From NCBI RefSeq assembly GCF_001514115.1, contig NZ_KQ948475.1, forward strand, positions 82,010 to 146,009: a stretch of 64,000 bases of DNA, written 5' to 3'. Positions 48,147 through 58,320 of the stretch are shown here, piece by piece. Origin of the DNA: Streptomyces olivochromogenes (GTDB lineage: Bacteria > Actinomycetota > Actinomycetes > Streptomycetales > Streptomycetaceae). The notes beneath the pieces were generated by a model. The model was not told the origin of the DNA. It searched no databases and saw nothing but the letters and a program-made list of their open reading frames with translations. The translations under genes and the position numbers were made by a program. Numbering within the stretch: the first letter of the stretch is position 1; each line of letters opens with the position of its first letter.

Positions 48147-49151
48147 ATGAGCAACGCGGCGCGCGGTGATCGGCTCCGGCGGTACACCGTCAAGGGCCTG
48201 CAGTTTGCTGCCGTCGCGGCCGCTTACTACGGCAGTGCCGAGATCGGGCTGGAACAGCAACTGGTACGAGGGCAGGTCACGCCGCTCTGGCCGCCCACCG
48301 GCGTCGCCGTCGTCGTCCTGATGCTCTGGGGCCTTCGCCTGTGGCCAGGAGTCGCTCTGGGAGCGTTCCTGGTGAACGTGATGCTCGGGCCGTCGATCCT
48401 CCCCGTGCTCGCCATCGCGGTCGGCAACACGCTCGCCCCGGTCTGCGCCTACCTCCTCCTGCGGCGTGTGGGATTCCGTATCGCACTCGACCGGCTGCAG
48501 GACGCTCTCGCGCTGGTCTTCCTCGGGGCCCTGAGCGGGATGGTGATCAGCGCGACGGTCGGTACGGGAGCCCTGGTGGCCTCCGGCGCGCTGCCGGTCC
48601 ATGACTTCTGGCCGACCTGGTCGGTGTGGTGGACGGGCGACGCGATGGGGGTCCTGGTCATCGCGCCGTTGCTGCTGGCCGCGCGCACCGTCCGATGGCC
48701 ACGCGGCGCACCTGTCCTGCGCTGGGTCGAGGCGATCGCCCTGCTCGGCGGCACGGTCGCGGTCAGCGTGCTGGCCACGCACAGCTCGGTCGCCCTTCTC
48801 TTCCTCGTCGTCCCCTTCCTGATCTGGGCCGCCTTCCGCTTCCAGCTGGTCGGCGCCGCGCCCTGTGCGCTGATCGCTTCCGTGATCGCGATCGACGCGG
48901 GCGCCGCCGGGGCGGGTCCGTTCGCCAGTCACGACCTCCTGGCCAAGATGGTCATCCTGCAGGCCTTCAACGGCACCGTGTCACTGACGGCACTGCTGCT
49001 CTCGGCGGTCATCAGCGAGCAGAACCGCACCCTCCGGGAGATCGAGGAGGCCTGCGGGCGCCTGAGGGAGGCGCTGTCCCGGCTCGCGCCGGACGAGACG
49101 TTCGATCAGTGCCCGTCTCCCCGCTCGGAGGGGTCGGATCACCAGAAGTAG
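48147..49151 (+). CDS. MASE1-domain membrane sensor without output domain
   Basis: A 334-residue protein with about eight to ten transmembrane helices making up a MASE1 sensor: LEQQLVRGQVTPLWPPTGVA, VALGAFLVNVML, WTGDAMGVLVIAPLLL and LWGLRLWPG are typical. Normally MASE1 is fused to kinase, GGDEF or phosphatase domains; here a short coiled tail (EQNRTLREIEEACGRLREAL) is all that follows. It may work with the SpoIIE phosphatase upstream as a split two-piece sensor. Confidence 0.88.
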   Translation: MSNAARGDRLRRYTVKGLQFAAVAAAYYGSAEIGLEQQLVRGQVTPLWPPTGVAVVVLMLWGLRLWPGVALGAFLVNVMLGPSILPVLAIAVGNTLAPVCAYLLLRRVGFRIALDRLQDALALVFLGALSGMVISATVGTGALVASGALPVHDFWPTWSVWWTGDAMGVLVIAPLLLAARTVRWPRGAPVLRWVEAIALLGGTVAVSVLATHSSVALLFLVVPFLIWAAFRFQLVGAAPCALIASVIAIDAGAAGAGPFASHDLLAKMVILQAFNGTVSLTALLLSAVISEQNRTLREIEEACGRLREALSRLAPDETFDQCPSPRSEGSDHQK

Positions 49152-49183
49152 CAGGCGCGCGGTCAGGAGCCGCGCGGCCGCCC

Positions 49184-50221
49184 CTAGCCGTGCTGCTCCT
49201 TCGCCTTCGCCTTCTTCTCCGGCTTCTCCGGCTTCTTCTTCGTCGGCCGGTCGGTGGCTTGAGCGGCCGAAGGGTGCCGGGAGGCGTACGGATCGGCCGG
49301 GGCCCCGGCGGGGGCTTCCTGCTCCAAATCCCGTTTGATGACGAGCAGTTCCTTCCGTGTCTCTTCCCCCACCTCGGGGTACTGAGGATCGATGTCCATC
49401 AGAGCGTGTGCGAGGACCGCCGCCGCGCAGATCCGCGCGAACCACTTCCGGTCCGCCGGCACGACGTACCACGGCGCCCACTTCGTACTCGTGGCCGACA
49501 GCATTTCGGAGAATGCGTCCTGGTAGTCGTCCCACCGGCGCCGCTCCCGGATGTCGGCCGCGGAGAACTTCCAGTTCCTCTCCGGCAGGTCGATCCGCTT
49601 CAGGAAGCGGGTGCGCTGCTCCTCCTTGGACAGGTTCAGGAAGATCTTCACCACCTTGAACCCGTTGTCCGTGAGGTAGCGCTCCCATCGGTTGATCTCC
49701 CGGTAGCGCCGGTCCCATACGTCCGGCCCGAGGGTGTCGCCCGGCAGCCTCTGCCGGACCAGGTTCTCGGGGTGGACTCGTACGACGAGAACCTCCTCGT
49801 AGTGCGAGCGGTTGAAGATGGCGATCTCGCCGCGCGTCGGCAGCCGCTGGGCGTAACGCCACAGGTAGTCGTGGTCGAGTTCCTCGGTGGAGGGCACCTT
49901 GAAGCTGCTGACCCGTACACCCTGGGGATTGACGCCGCTCATCACGTGGCGGATCGTCCCGTCCTTGCCTCCGGCGTCGAGGGCCTGGAGACAGAGCAGT
50001 ACGCCGTACGTGTCCTGGGCGGCCAGCCGCTCCTGGTACTCGGCCAGCACCGACACCCCGGTCCGCAGCAGCTCGATCCCGTCCCGCTTCTTCAGACCGG
50101 CCCTGTAGCGAGGGTCGAAGTCCCGGTCCAGGCGCACCTTCGACCCAGGTTCCACCCGGAGCGGCCCGATCAGTGGCCCGATGAATTCCGCGATGCGTTC
50201 GGTTCTCTCGTCCGACATCAC
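49184..50221 (-). CDS. Polyphosphate kinase 2 family protein
   Basis: A 345-residue PPK2-type phosphotransferase. The Walker A loop is LDAGGKDGTI near residues 81-90 and the lid/Walker B region reads IAIFNRSHYEEVLVVRVHP. Later RFLKRIDLPERNWKFS and DDYQDAFSEML complete the pattern of the polyphosphate:nucleotide phosphotransferase group. It moves phosphate between polyphosphate and nucleotides. The C-terminus ends in a Lys/Pro/Glu-rich tail. Two ATG codons (50221, 50218) compete for the start. Confidence 0.92.
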   Translation of the reverse strand: MMSDERTERIAEFIGPLIGPLRVEPGSKVRLDRDFDPRYRAGLKKRDGIELLRTGVSVLAEYQERLAAQDTYGVLLCLQALDAGGKDGTIRHVMSGVNPQGVRVSSFKVPSTEELDHDYLWRYAQRLPTRGEIAIFNRSHYEEVLVVRVHPENLVRQRLPGDTLGPDVWDRRYREINRWERYLTDNGFKVVKIFLNLSKEEQRTRFLKRIDLPERNWKFSAADIRERRRWDDYQDAFSEMLSATSTKWAPWYVVPADRKWFARICAAAVLAHALMDIDPQYPEVGEETRKELLVIKRDLEQEAPAGAPADPYASRHPSAAQATDRPTKKKPEKPEKKAKAKEQHG

Positions 50222-50539
50222 CTATCAGTCCTTTTCCGGGACCGGCGTTCGACCGAGGGGCAGGCGGCCCTCAGCCGCGCCACCATGTTCCGGATTCCCT
50301 CGCGGGCACCACGTTCCGGATTCCCTCGCGCTCATTGTCTGCTCGCCCCGACAAGATCGCCCTCTGAGGCCGGGTGCACATCGTGCGCCCGGTTCCGGTT
50401 TCACCCGCCGCGGGTGAGACTTGGGAAGCGACGGCGCTTGCGCCGCGGTCCGGCCCCCGGCCTCCGCCCCCTGCCGGGGCGCGGCCTTCCCCGTGCTAGG
50501 TTGCGCTCCTTGATCGTGAAGGTTATGTGGGGGCCTTTC

Positions 50540-52849
50540 ATGAAACTGGTGCGATTCGCGCCGCCGACCGCCGCTGCGCTGCTCCTGGGACTGACGACCG
50601 TCATCGGTCCCGGCGCGGTCGACTCGTACGCGGCGTCGGACGTACCGTTGCCGATCGCGCACTTCGCGCACATGGTCGTGGACGCTCCGCACGGCCACCT
50701 GTTCATCAGTGGCGGCCCCGGCACCGACGGCATTCTCGTCACCGACCTGGACGGCGGGAACCCGACGACGATCAGTGGTGAGCCGGGCGCCACCGGTCTC
50801 GCCCTCTCCGGCGACGGATCCGCGCTGTACGCGGCTCTCCCGGACCAGGACGCGATCGCGGCGATCAGTACGGAGAACCTGACCGAGTCGGCTCGTTACG
50901 GCACGGGCGAGGGCACCCGTCCGGACTCGCTGGCCGTCGCTGGGGGCACTCTCTGGTTCGGGTACGTCACGGCAGGCGCCGGCGGCATCGGGTCCCTCGA
51001 CGGGTCCGGTGCGGTCACTTTGCGGCAGGATTCCGGCACTTGGGCGGCATCGCCGACGCTGGCGACGACCCCGACACCCTCCGGCGTACTCGCGGCCGCC
51101 GTGCAGACGGGCGACACCTCCGCCTTCGTCACGTACCAGGCCGAGGGCGGTGCGCTGACCCGGCAGGCCGCGAAGGCGCTGCCCGTCCCCGACCTGAGCG
51201 ACTTCGCGGTCACGGCGGACGGGCTGCACCTGGCGGTCTCGTCCTGGTTGCACGCGAGTGACCAGCGGTACCGCACCTCGGATCTGGCGGTGGACGGGCA
51301 GTTCGCCACGCCGGTGGCCGCCAAGGCTGTCGCCGTAGCCCCGGACGGCACCGTAGCCAGCTGCGGCTGCAACTACGGGTTCGAGGCATTTCCGGAAACG
51401 GGCGAGGGCTACTACCACCAGTACGAGTACGACTATCCGCTGCGCCTGGCCGCACACGGTCTTGCCTGGGCACCGGACGGGAGCCGACTCTACGCCGCGG
51501 GCGTGGACGCCTCTGGGGGAACGCCGACGCTCCAGATAGTTCGTAACCCGGAAACCGCGTGGGTCCATCTCAACGGACGGGCGACCACCACTCCGCTCGC
51601 CCCCGGTGAGGCCTATTCGTTCCGGGCGAGCTTCGATTCGCCCCTCAGCCTCGGCGCCGGAGAATCCATGATTCCGGGCGCCGTACGGATCACCCGCTAC
51701 GACGCCGCCGATCCGGACGGCGTGCTCGTCCCGGACCCGACGACCACCCCGGGACGCACGCCGGCCGACTTCTTCGGCTCCTACTACGTCTCCGGCACCG
51801 CTCCCCTCACCGGACCGCTGAGCTTCCACGTCGACTACTCCGGAAGCGGCCACTACGGCCCGGCCGCCCAGACCTTCGACATGCCCGTCGCGAAGTACGC
51901 GCCCACCATGACGCCGATCGCCGCGTCCACCGCCGGCCGAGCCGCGCCGATGACCGTCACCGGGCGTCTGACCTGGCCGCACGCGCACGTGAGGACCGGC
52001 GCGGTCCACGTCGTCAAGACGGACCTGGCACACCCCTCGGGCTACTCGGTGGGCACCGTGCCCCTCGCCGCCGACGGCAGCTTCGCCTTCCACGACACCC
52101 CGCAGGTCGGCGGTGCGAACACCTACGCCTTCACCTACGACGGCGGCACGTCCTACCTGCCGGTCACGGCGTCGGCGAAGGTGCAGGTGTCCCGGGCCAC
52201 TCCGAGCCTGAGTGTGACGACCGACGCGAAGTCGTACCACTCCGGCGCGACCGTCAAGGTCACCGCGCACCTGGGGACCACGTACAACTCCCGTCTCGTG
52301 ACGCTGTACGACCAGCCTGCGGGCAAGCCGCGGGCGCGGCTCAAGAGCGGCAAGGTCGACGCGCACGGGAACCTCGTCGCGTACCTCAAGGTCACCCGCA
52401 ACACCGCCTTCAGCGCGGCCTTCGCGGGTGACTACCGCTACGCGCCGCGCACGGCGACCACCACCGCGACCCTCACGCCGACGGTCCGGACGGCGGTGCA
52501 GTACCCGCTTGCGACCACCCGCGTCGGATCCACCACCTACCAGGTCTTCTACAAGTCCGAAGTCAATATGGGCTTCGACTTCCAGGTCACTCCCCGTCAG
52601 TCCGGCGGCTGCACGACGGTGTACCTCGAGCACTACTACTCGGGGGCCTGGCACCAGGCGACCTCAGAGAGTTGCGTGCCCTTGTACGGCGACGGGTGGT
52701 ACGGCTACACCCGGGCCCTGAAGCTCTTCGCGAGCAACGACCACTACCGGATCCGCGGCCACTACACCCCACCGGCCAAGGACGCACAGACCACCGGCGC
52801 ATGGAGCCAGTGGACCTACCTCACAGTCCGCCCTGGCAGCCCCTCATGA
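50540..52849 (+). CDS. Large secreted beta-propeller / Ig-like repeat protein
   Basis: A 769-residue exported protein with a signal peptide ending near SYAA (residue ~32). Residues ~40-345 contain WD/YVTN-like propeller repeats (HGHLFISGGPGTDGILVTDL and similar). The second half has Ig-like repeats (for example TPIAASTAGRAAPMTVTGRL and TPSLSVTTDAKSYHSGATVK) and a C-terminal domain starting NMGFDFQVTPRQSG. It lacks an LPxTG anchor. ATG 50540 follows GGGGG. It is the first of three large secreted proteins here; role unknown, perhaps surface adhesion or aggregation. Confidence 0.8.
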   Translation: MKLVRFAPPTAAALLLGLTTVIGPGAVDSYAASDVPLPIAHFAHMVVDAPHGHLFISGGPGTDGILVTDLDGGNPTTISGEPGATGLALSGDGSALYAALPDQDAIAAISTENLTESARYGTGEGTRPDSLAVAGGTLWFGYVTAGAGGIGSLDGSGAVTLRQDSGTWAASPTLATTPTPSGVLAAAVQTGDTSAFVTYQAEGGALTRQAAKALPVPDLSDFAVTADGLHLAVSSWLHASDQRYRTSDLAVDGQFATPVAAKAVAVAPDGTVASCGCNYGFEAFPETGEGYYHQYEYDYPLRLAAHGLAWAPDGSRLYAAGVDASGGTPTLQIVRNPETAWVHLNGRATTTPLAPGEAYSFRASFDSPLSLGAGESMIPGAVRITRYDAADPDGVLVPDPTTTPGRTPADFFGSYYVSGTAPLTGPLSFHVDYSGSGHYGPAAQTFDMPVAKYAPTMTPIAASTAGRAAPMTVTGRLTWPHAHVRTGAVHVVKTDLAHPSGYSVGTVPLAADGSFAFHDTPQVGGANTYAFTYDGGTSYLPVTASAKVQVSRATPSLSVTTDAKSYHSGATVKVTAHLGTTYNSRLVTLYDQPAGKPRARLKSGKVDAHGNLVAYLKVTRNTAFSAAFAGDYRYAPRTATTTATLTPTVRTAVQYPLATTRVGSTTYQVFYKSEVNMGFDFQVTPRQSGGCTTVYLEHYYSGAWHQATSESCVPLYGDGWYGYTRALKLFASNDHYRIRGHYTPPAKDAQTTGAWSQWTYLTVRPGSPS

Positions 52850-52980
52850 GGCCCAGCCCCTCGAACCCGTCCCACACCCACGAACTGATCACGGCAGACA
52901 CCGAACGGCTCCGCACCCACCCCCTCTCCGCCTTGCCGTCCCGTCACGCCTTTTTCTGTCCACAGGCCCAGGAGGCGACG

Positions 52981-55900
52981 ATGGCTCGTCGTACCACCGT
53001 CCGTGCCACCGCCCGTGGCGTCGTCGCCGCGTTGGCAGTCCTCGCCGTGACCGCCGGTCCCGGCCCGCTCGCCGTCACGGCCGACGCGGACAACGGTGCC
53101 GGGGGCACCGCCCTCGCCGCGGAGAAGGTCTTCCAGGCGGACCGCTACATACCGCGCAGGGACCGGATCTACAGTGCCGGCCCCAGTGGCTATCTGCATG
53201 CCCAGGAGGGGCGTTCCGGCTACCTGTGGACGTCGTACGACACCGGTGCGACGACCGAACTGGGAGACCTGGCCCGGCTCGAAATCCCCGCGTACCTGGG
53301 ATCGTCGTCCGACGTCGTGGCCGATGTCGTCTCGCCCACCCAGAAGGTCGTCCTCAGAGACCTGTCCTCCGGCACCACCACGGACGTCGCCCTCACCCAC
53401 GGCGCATACGCGGCCACCTTCGGCACCCATGTGCTGACCCAGGCCCGGGACACCGACGGCAACCGCGTGCTGTGGCTGTACGGCGACGGCGCGCCAGCCG
53501 AGGGCACCCTCGTCGCCGGATGGCCGACCGGAATCACGGCCAACTTCAGCGTGCTGGGCGGCGACAGCGGCACCACCGTCATCAGCTACGCGCTGGGAAA
53601 CGGCGAGCGACACCTGGCGCTGGTGGACCTGGCCACCGCGAGAGTCACCGGCGATGTGGTCGTCCCCGTCGCTCCGAAGGGCGTCGCGCTGAGTGCGGAC
53701 CGGCTGGTCTGGTGGTCCGACCTCAGGGTGGCGCACGTCCTGGACCGTGCCGACCTCTCCGCCGCCGAGACGACGGTGACGCTGCCCGGCACGGAGGGCA
53801 CCCCGTCCGTGGGCATCGCCGGGCGCTGGCTGGTGGTGGCCCGTTCCGTGCCGTCGGACCCGAACGACCTGGCCGACAGGCCCGGCGAGCGGCTCATGGC
53901 CGTCCCCCTCACGGGCGGTGACCCGTTCACCCTGCTGCGGCACGCGAACAGTTCCCTCGTCACGGCACCGGACGGCAGTCTGCTGGCCGTCGGCGGCACC
54001 GACACCGGGCACTGGGCGGTACGCAGGGTCACCGACACGGGGGCGGACACCCCGACGCTGACGGAACTGACCGCCGTACCGCCGGCGGCCGCGAAGATCA
54101 GCCGACTGTCTCTGCAGAACGGCACCCTGGCCACCGACGAGGCCGACAGCACCTTCCTGGGCGCCTACTACACCCGGCGGATCGCCGCCGACGGAACGCC
54201 GGGCGCACCGACCTGGCAGACCTGGGATGTCCGCGGGGCGGGCCCCTACGCCACCGGCGACGGACAAGTCGTGACGTTCACCGCCGAGCCCGACCCCACT
54301 GTCGGGTCGTACGTCCAGTCCCTCGACGACCAGGCGGGCTTCTTCCTGCCCTCGGCCGCCGGCACCCTCGTCGATGTCACCGGCCGCTACGCGATCGTCA
54401 ACGGTTCCTCCCCTGCCAAACAGTACGTCGGTGACCTGGGCGCCTACACCGACCTGCGGCCCATCCTCACCCGCTCCGTCACGGCCGCCTCCGTCTGGGG
54501 GACCAGCCTGTGGACGCCGGGTTCCGGCACCGGTGTCGTCACCGCCAAGGACCTGAAGACCGGCAAGACCACCGCCACCGTCAGCACCGGCGCCCCGTGC
54601 GTCCCCAAGGAGCTCCAGGCGGTGGGCCGTTGGATCTACTGGTCCTGCGGCCCGACCGCGACGGCGGGTGTCTGGGACCGTACGGCCAAGAAGAACATCC
54701 CCGTCCCGTCCGGCCAGGCGCTGCTCGGCGACGGCTACCTCGTCCGGCACGACACCTCGGCCGGAGCGCTTCTCCTCACCGCCTTCACCGGCGGCACCGC
54801 GACCACCCGCAAGATCGGCGACCTGGCGGTGGGCAGCTCCAGCCTGCGCGGGGTGACCTGGACCGTGGACAAGTTCGGCGGCCCCGCGGCCTACGTCGAC
54901 GCGGACAACCGGATCCACCTGGTACCCAGCGAGACCGCCACCCAGCCCCTCTCCGTCATCGAGTCCCAGGTGACCGACAACGCGGGGGAGAGCAGCGCGG
55001 CCGCCACCCCGTGGTGGCAGTGGCGCGGACTGCTCTCCAAGCCCGCCGCCTCCTGGAAGGCCACGCTCACCAGCAAGGCCACCGGCGCGGTGGTCCGCAC
55101 GCTCTCCGGCGGAGAGGTCGACGGCACCCTGACCACACGCTGGGACACGCGCGACAGCAAGGGCGTACTCGTCCCCAACGGCACGTACACCTTCGAGCTG
55201 ACGGCTCCGCCCGCCGACGGTTCAGGACCGGCGCTGACGGTGTCGCAGACGGTGAAGGTGTCCGACGGAGCCGCCGTACGCCACGACTTCACCAACAGCG
55301 GTACGTGGGCGCCGGACGGGACCGGCGACGCCCTGACGCTCACCTCGTCCGGTGTCATCAGCTACCGGCCGGGCAACGGGACGGGCACCTTCGGCAAGAG
55401 CATGTCGGCCTCGGGCTGGCCCTCCTCCGTGACACTCGTCCCGTTCGGCGACGTCAACGCCGACCGCCGCAACGACATCCTCGTCCGGTTCAGCAGCGGC
55501 GAACTGCGGGTGTACCGGACCATGCGCGGGCAGGCCTTCCTCACGAGCACCCCGCACACCTCGCTGGGCACCGGCTGGAACCAGTACGACGTGCTGACCT
55601 CGCCCGGGGACATCACGGGTGACGGACGTCCCGATCTGATCGCGCGCAAGGCGTCGACGGGAGAGTTGTTCCTGTACAAGGGCACGAGCGCGGGGAAACT
55701 GTCGGCACGGGTCCGGATCGCGGCGAACTGGTCGGGCTACAAGAAGATCGTGGGTGTCGGGGACCTCAACGGCGACGGCCGCGGTGACCTCCTGGCTCAG
55801 GACCGCTCCAACACTCTCTGGCGCTACGACGGCAACGGCTCCGGCGGCCTCAAGTCCCGCGTGAAGGTGGCTTCAGGCTGGGGCTCGTCGTACAACGTCG

Positions 55901-56058
55901 TCGTGGGCGTCGGCGACATCACCGGCGACGGCAGGGCGGACATCGTCTCCCGCGACACCTCGGGCAACCTGTGGCGTAACAGCGGGAACGGCTCAGGGTC
56001 GTTCGGGCCCCGCACGAAGATCGCCTCGGGGTGGCAGGCGTACAAGGGTGTGTTCTGA
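52981..56058 (+). CDS. Large secreted FG-GAP/VCBS-repeat protein (paralogue A)
   Basis: A 1025-residue exported protein. After the signal peptide comes a ~600-residue propeller-like region, then an Ig/FlgD-like module (GVLVPNGTYTFELTAPPADG) and four C-terminal FG-GAP repeats (SPGDITGDGRPDLIARKAST, GVGDLNGDGRGDLLAQDRSN and others) with Asp/Asn calcium-type loops. GGAGG precedes the ATG. It is homologous along its full length to the convergent protein at 59879-62941. FG-GAP proteins usually bind calcium and mediate surface interactions; the ligand is unknown. Confidence 0.85.
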   Translation: MARRTTVRATARGVVAALAVLAVTAGPGPLAVTADADNGAGGTALAAEKVFQADRYIPRRDRIYSAGPSGYLHAQEGRSGYLWTSYDTGATTELGDLARLEIPAYLGSSSDVVADVVSPTQKVVLRDLSSGTTTDVALTHGAYAATFGTHVLTQARDTDGNRVLWLYGDGAPAEGTLVAGWPTGITANFSVLGGDSGTTVISYALGNGERHLALVDLATARVTGDVVVPVAPKGVALSADRLVWWSDLRVAHVLDRADLSAAETTVTLPGTEGTPSVGIAGRWLVVARSVPSDPNDLADRPGERLMAVPLTGGDPFTLLRHANSSLVTAPDGSLLAVGGTDTGHWAVRRVTDTGADTPTLTELTAVPPAAAKISRLSLQNGTLATDEADSTFLGAYYTRRIAADGTPGAPTWQTWDVRGAGPYATGDGQVVTFTAEPDPTVGSYVQSLDDQAGFFLPSAAGTLVDVTGRYAIVNGSSPAKQYVGDLGAYTDLRPILTRSVTAASVWGTSLWTPGSGTGVVTAKDLKTGKTTATVSTGAPCVPKELQAVGRWIYWSCGPTATAGVWDRTAKKNIPVPSGQALLGDGYLVRHDTSAGALLLTAFTGGTATTRKIGDLAVGSSSLRGVTWTVDKFGGPAAYVDADNRIHLVPSETATQPLSVIESQVTDNAGESSAAATPWWQWRGLLSKPAASWKATLTSKATGAVVRTLSGGEVDGTLTTRWDTRDSKGVLVPNGTYTFELTAPPADGSGPALTVSQTVKVSDGAAVRHDFTNSGTWAPDGTGDALTLTSSGVISYRPGNGTGTFGKSMSASGWPSSVTLVPFGDVNADRRNDILVRFSSGELRVYRTMRGQAFLTSTPHTSLGTGWNQYDVLTSPGDITGDGRPDLIARKASTGELFLYKGTSAGKLSARVRIAANWSGYKKIVGVGDLNGDGRGDLLAQDRSNTLWRYDGNGSGGLKSRVKVASGWGSSYNVVVGVGDITGDGRADIVSRDTSGNLWRNSGNGSGSFGPRTKIASGWQAYKGVF

Positions 56059-56172
56059 CGTCCGGCCTGCGACGGCGCTTGTGGGGCTGTCTGTGACCTG
56101 GGCGTATTCGTCGTGCGGGTGCCGTCGCGGTCGCACGCGCCGGCTCCGCCCGACCGTGCCGCGCCCTCAGAA

Positions 56173-56207
56173 GGCGCTCGGGCCTATGGTCTCTCGGCCC
56201 GAGCGCC
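56173..56207. terminator. Bidirectional terminator between convergent genes
   Basis: GGCGCTCGGGCC (56173-56184) pairs perfectly with GGCCCGAGCGCC (56196-56207) around an 11-base loop. It lies between the ends of the FG-GAP gene (56058) and the MDR dehydrogenase, and covers the last codons and stop of the latter. Confidence 0.75.
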
Positions 56208-57278
56208 GTCGCTGTCGTCTTCGTCGCGGCCGTCCTCGAAGACGAAGAGCGGTTTGGCGCCATGGGCGGGTGCTTCGGCGAACGAGATGGCTTCGGTGAA
56301 GCGTTCGAGCGGGAACGGCTCGCCCTGGGGGATGCTCAGCACTTCATCAGCGACGAGACCGCGAACCTCGGACAGCGCGCGCAGCGCTTCCGCAGGTGAG
56401 GCAGTGCCGAACCAGCGGTTCAGCCAGAAGCCACGGACGGCTTTGGTCTCGTAGATGACCGAGCGTGCCGACAGCGGGATCGTCAGCGCTGCCGGGTCGG
56501 TCTGCCGATGGGTGGAGAGCGCGCCGTAGACCACGACCTCTCCCCCCGGAGCCAATGCCTGGGACACCTGGGCACCCACCTCGCCCGCGACACAGTCGAC
56601 GGCCTTGCGCACGCCGGCCGTTCCCGCGATCTCGGCCACACGCCGCAACAGGTCCTCGTCCTCGGTGCAAATGACCTCGTCACCACCGAGCGCCTTGATC
56701 TCCTCGACGGCATCGCGCCGCCGCACGACATTGATCGTGCGCACACCCAGATGCCTGGCCAGCTGCATGACCAGCCGGCCGACGGTGGAGCCCGCGGCCG
56801 TCTGCAACAACCATTCACCCGGCCGTACGTCGAGTTCGCGAGTCACCAGGAGCAGCGCGGTCAACGGGTTGACGGCGAGCTGGCAGGCGCTGGAGTCGCT
56901 CAGATGCTCGGAGACCGGCAGGAGCCTTCGTGTATCGGCAACAAGGTATTCCTGCCAAGTGCCGGCCACCTGCGGCCCCGGTATCGCCGGGACAGCAACG
57001 GCCACCACGCGCTCGCCGATCTGCAGTCCCTCGGTATCCGGGCCCAGGGCCTCAATACGGCCCACGCACTCCATGTGACCCCCGACAGTGGGGAACTCGG
57101 GGGAGAAACCGTAGCGGCCACGCAGCACGTGCAGATCACTGGCGTGAATCGGAGTCGCCTTCACGCGGATCAACGCCTGACCGGCTTCTGGCGTGGGAAC
57201 AGGACGGGACTCCAGCCGCAGGACATCGGCCGGCTCGCCAACCTTCCCGGCTACGAGCGCGCGCATGGAATGTGGCAT
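56184..57278 (-). CDS. MDR-family zinc-type dehydrogenase/enoyl reductase
   Basis: A 364-residue medium-chain dehydrogenase/reductase: N-terminal GroES-like fold (RALVAGKVGEPADVLRLESR, GGHMECVGRIEALG) and Rossmann half with LQTAAGSTVGRLVMQLARHL. Zinc-ligand Cys residues of classical ADHs are lacking; the sequence fits the enoyl-reductase/quinone-reductase (ETR) subgroup. The last residues are an Asp/Glu/Arg-rich tail. GGAAGG lies before the ATG at 57278. No substrate can be assigned. Confidence 0.88.
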   Translation of the reverse strand: MPHSMRALVAGKVGEPADVLRLESRPVPTPEAGQALIRVKATPIHASDLHVLRGRYGFSPEFPTVGGHMECVGRIEALGPDTEGLQIGERVVAVAVPAIPGPQVAGTWQEYLVADTRRLLPVSEHLSDSSACQLAVNPLTALLLVTRELDVRPGEWLLQTAAGSTVGRLVMQLARHLGVRTINVVRRRDAVEEIKALGGDEVICTEDEDLLRRVAEIAGTAGVRKAVDCVAGEVGAQVSQALAPGGEVVVYGALSTHRQTDPAALTIPLSARSVIYETKAVRGFWLNRWFGTASPAEALRALSEVRGLVADEVLSIPQGEPFPLERFTEAISFAEAPAHGAKPLFVFEDGRDEDDSDGARAERP

Positions 57279-57535
57279 GAGTGACCTTCCGTCTCTCAGC
57301 GCCCGACGAACTCGGCGGGCGTTCTGGACAGGCACAACGCCGGCGGCGGCATCCTCGCCCCGCTGAGTCCGCCGCACGCACCGCACCCGAGAGCCCCTGG
57401 AGTCCCGGACATCACGCTAAGCGCCACCGACAGGCTCTGCAATCCAGCCTCCGACGGCACCGCGCCCCCCCCCCGGGTGAAGGAGGGAGGCCCGGTGCGG
57501 CCGGACGGCGGCTGTGTCGTGGGACGCCGGGTCGG

Positions 57536-58084
57536 CTACCAGGAGAGGGCGTCCGCCGCGTTGTCCTGCCAGTAGGTGACGGTGGCAGCGCTGTTGAAGA
57601 AGACACCGCCGTTCGGCAGCTTCAGGGTCTTCTCCTTGGCGGTCGCGCTGCCCTTCCTGTCGGTGAAGAACACGCCCAGGGTCTTCTCCTTGGCGCCGCC
57701 TTCGCCGTCGGGGGAGTACGTCGTGATGCCCGCGTACGCGGACTGGCCGGGCTTGAGCGTCACCACGGCCTGCGGAGTGGTCTCCTCGGCCCACGACAGC
57801 GGGGCCTGGGCGTCGGCGCCGGCCCTCAGGAAGGGGGCGATGTAGGCGTAGCAGGGCTTGCTGCCGGTGTTCGTGGCCTTGAGCAGCAGGTGGTTGATCG
57901 GGCGGGACACCTCGGTGACGGTCAGCTTGGTGTTCGCCGTCGTGCAGGTGACGACCGAGGACGCCTTCGTGGTGGCGGCGGAGGCGGTCTGCCCGGCGGC
58001 CTGGAATCCGACGAGCGCGAGGGCGGCGGCGACGACCATGGAGGAGGCGGCCGTGCGGGAGGCGAAACGAGTGGCGATACGCAT
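57536..58084 (-). CDS. Secreted DUF4232-domain protein
   Basis: A 182-residue secreted protein. The signal peptide ends near ASAA (residue ~37). The mature region has the DUF4232 pattern of two Cys (VTCTTANTKLTV and SKPCYAYIAPFLR), a TLKPGQSAYAGITTYS strand, and a C-terminal Trp-rich end. The domain is an Ig-like fold of unknown ligand. It diverges from the HTH-TM gene at 58321, so that protein might control it. A run of ten C bases lies ~60 bp beyond its stop (57465-57474). Confidence 0.85.
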   Translation of the reverse strand: MRIATRFASRTAASSMVVAAALALVGFQAAGQTASAATTKASSVVTCTTANTKLTVTEVSRPINHLLLKATNTGSKPCYAYIAPFLRAGADAQAPLSWAEETTPQAVVTLKPGQSAYAGITTYSPDGEGGAKEKTLGVFFTDRKGSATAKEKTLKLPNGGVFFNSAATVTYWQDNAADALSW

Positions 58085-58320
58085 GAGTGGACTGCTTTCT
58101 CTGAACATCTGGGCGCGCCGGAAGTGCGGGCCACGAAAGCGGAGTTGAGCAGGGCCGATCACCGTGTCCGGCGAGGCGCCGTGCTTGGATGGCCCAAGCC
58201 TGTGCCATGCGCCGTCCCACGCGCCGTTCCATCGGGAGTTTCGGGACGCTGGGATGCGCAAACCGGCTCTGAGCTGGGGAAACGTGACCTTTCTGGGAAG
58301 CAGAACGGAATGGAGGACTG

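Noticed and set aside
48626..50539. Long frame upstream of the secreted propeller protein
   Set aside because: It is out of frame with the MASE1 gene and antisense to PPK2; a signal peptide starts at 50540.
57465..57474. Run of ten C bases as a phase-variable site
   Set aside because: It is intergenic, between two minus-strand genes, so it cannot switch a reading frame; it may be a sequencing or slippage feature only.
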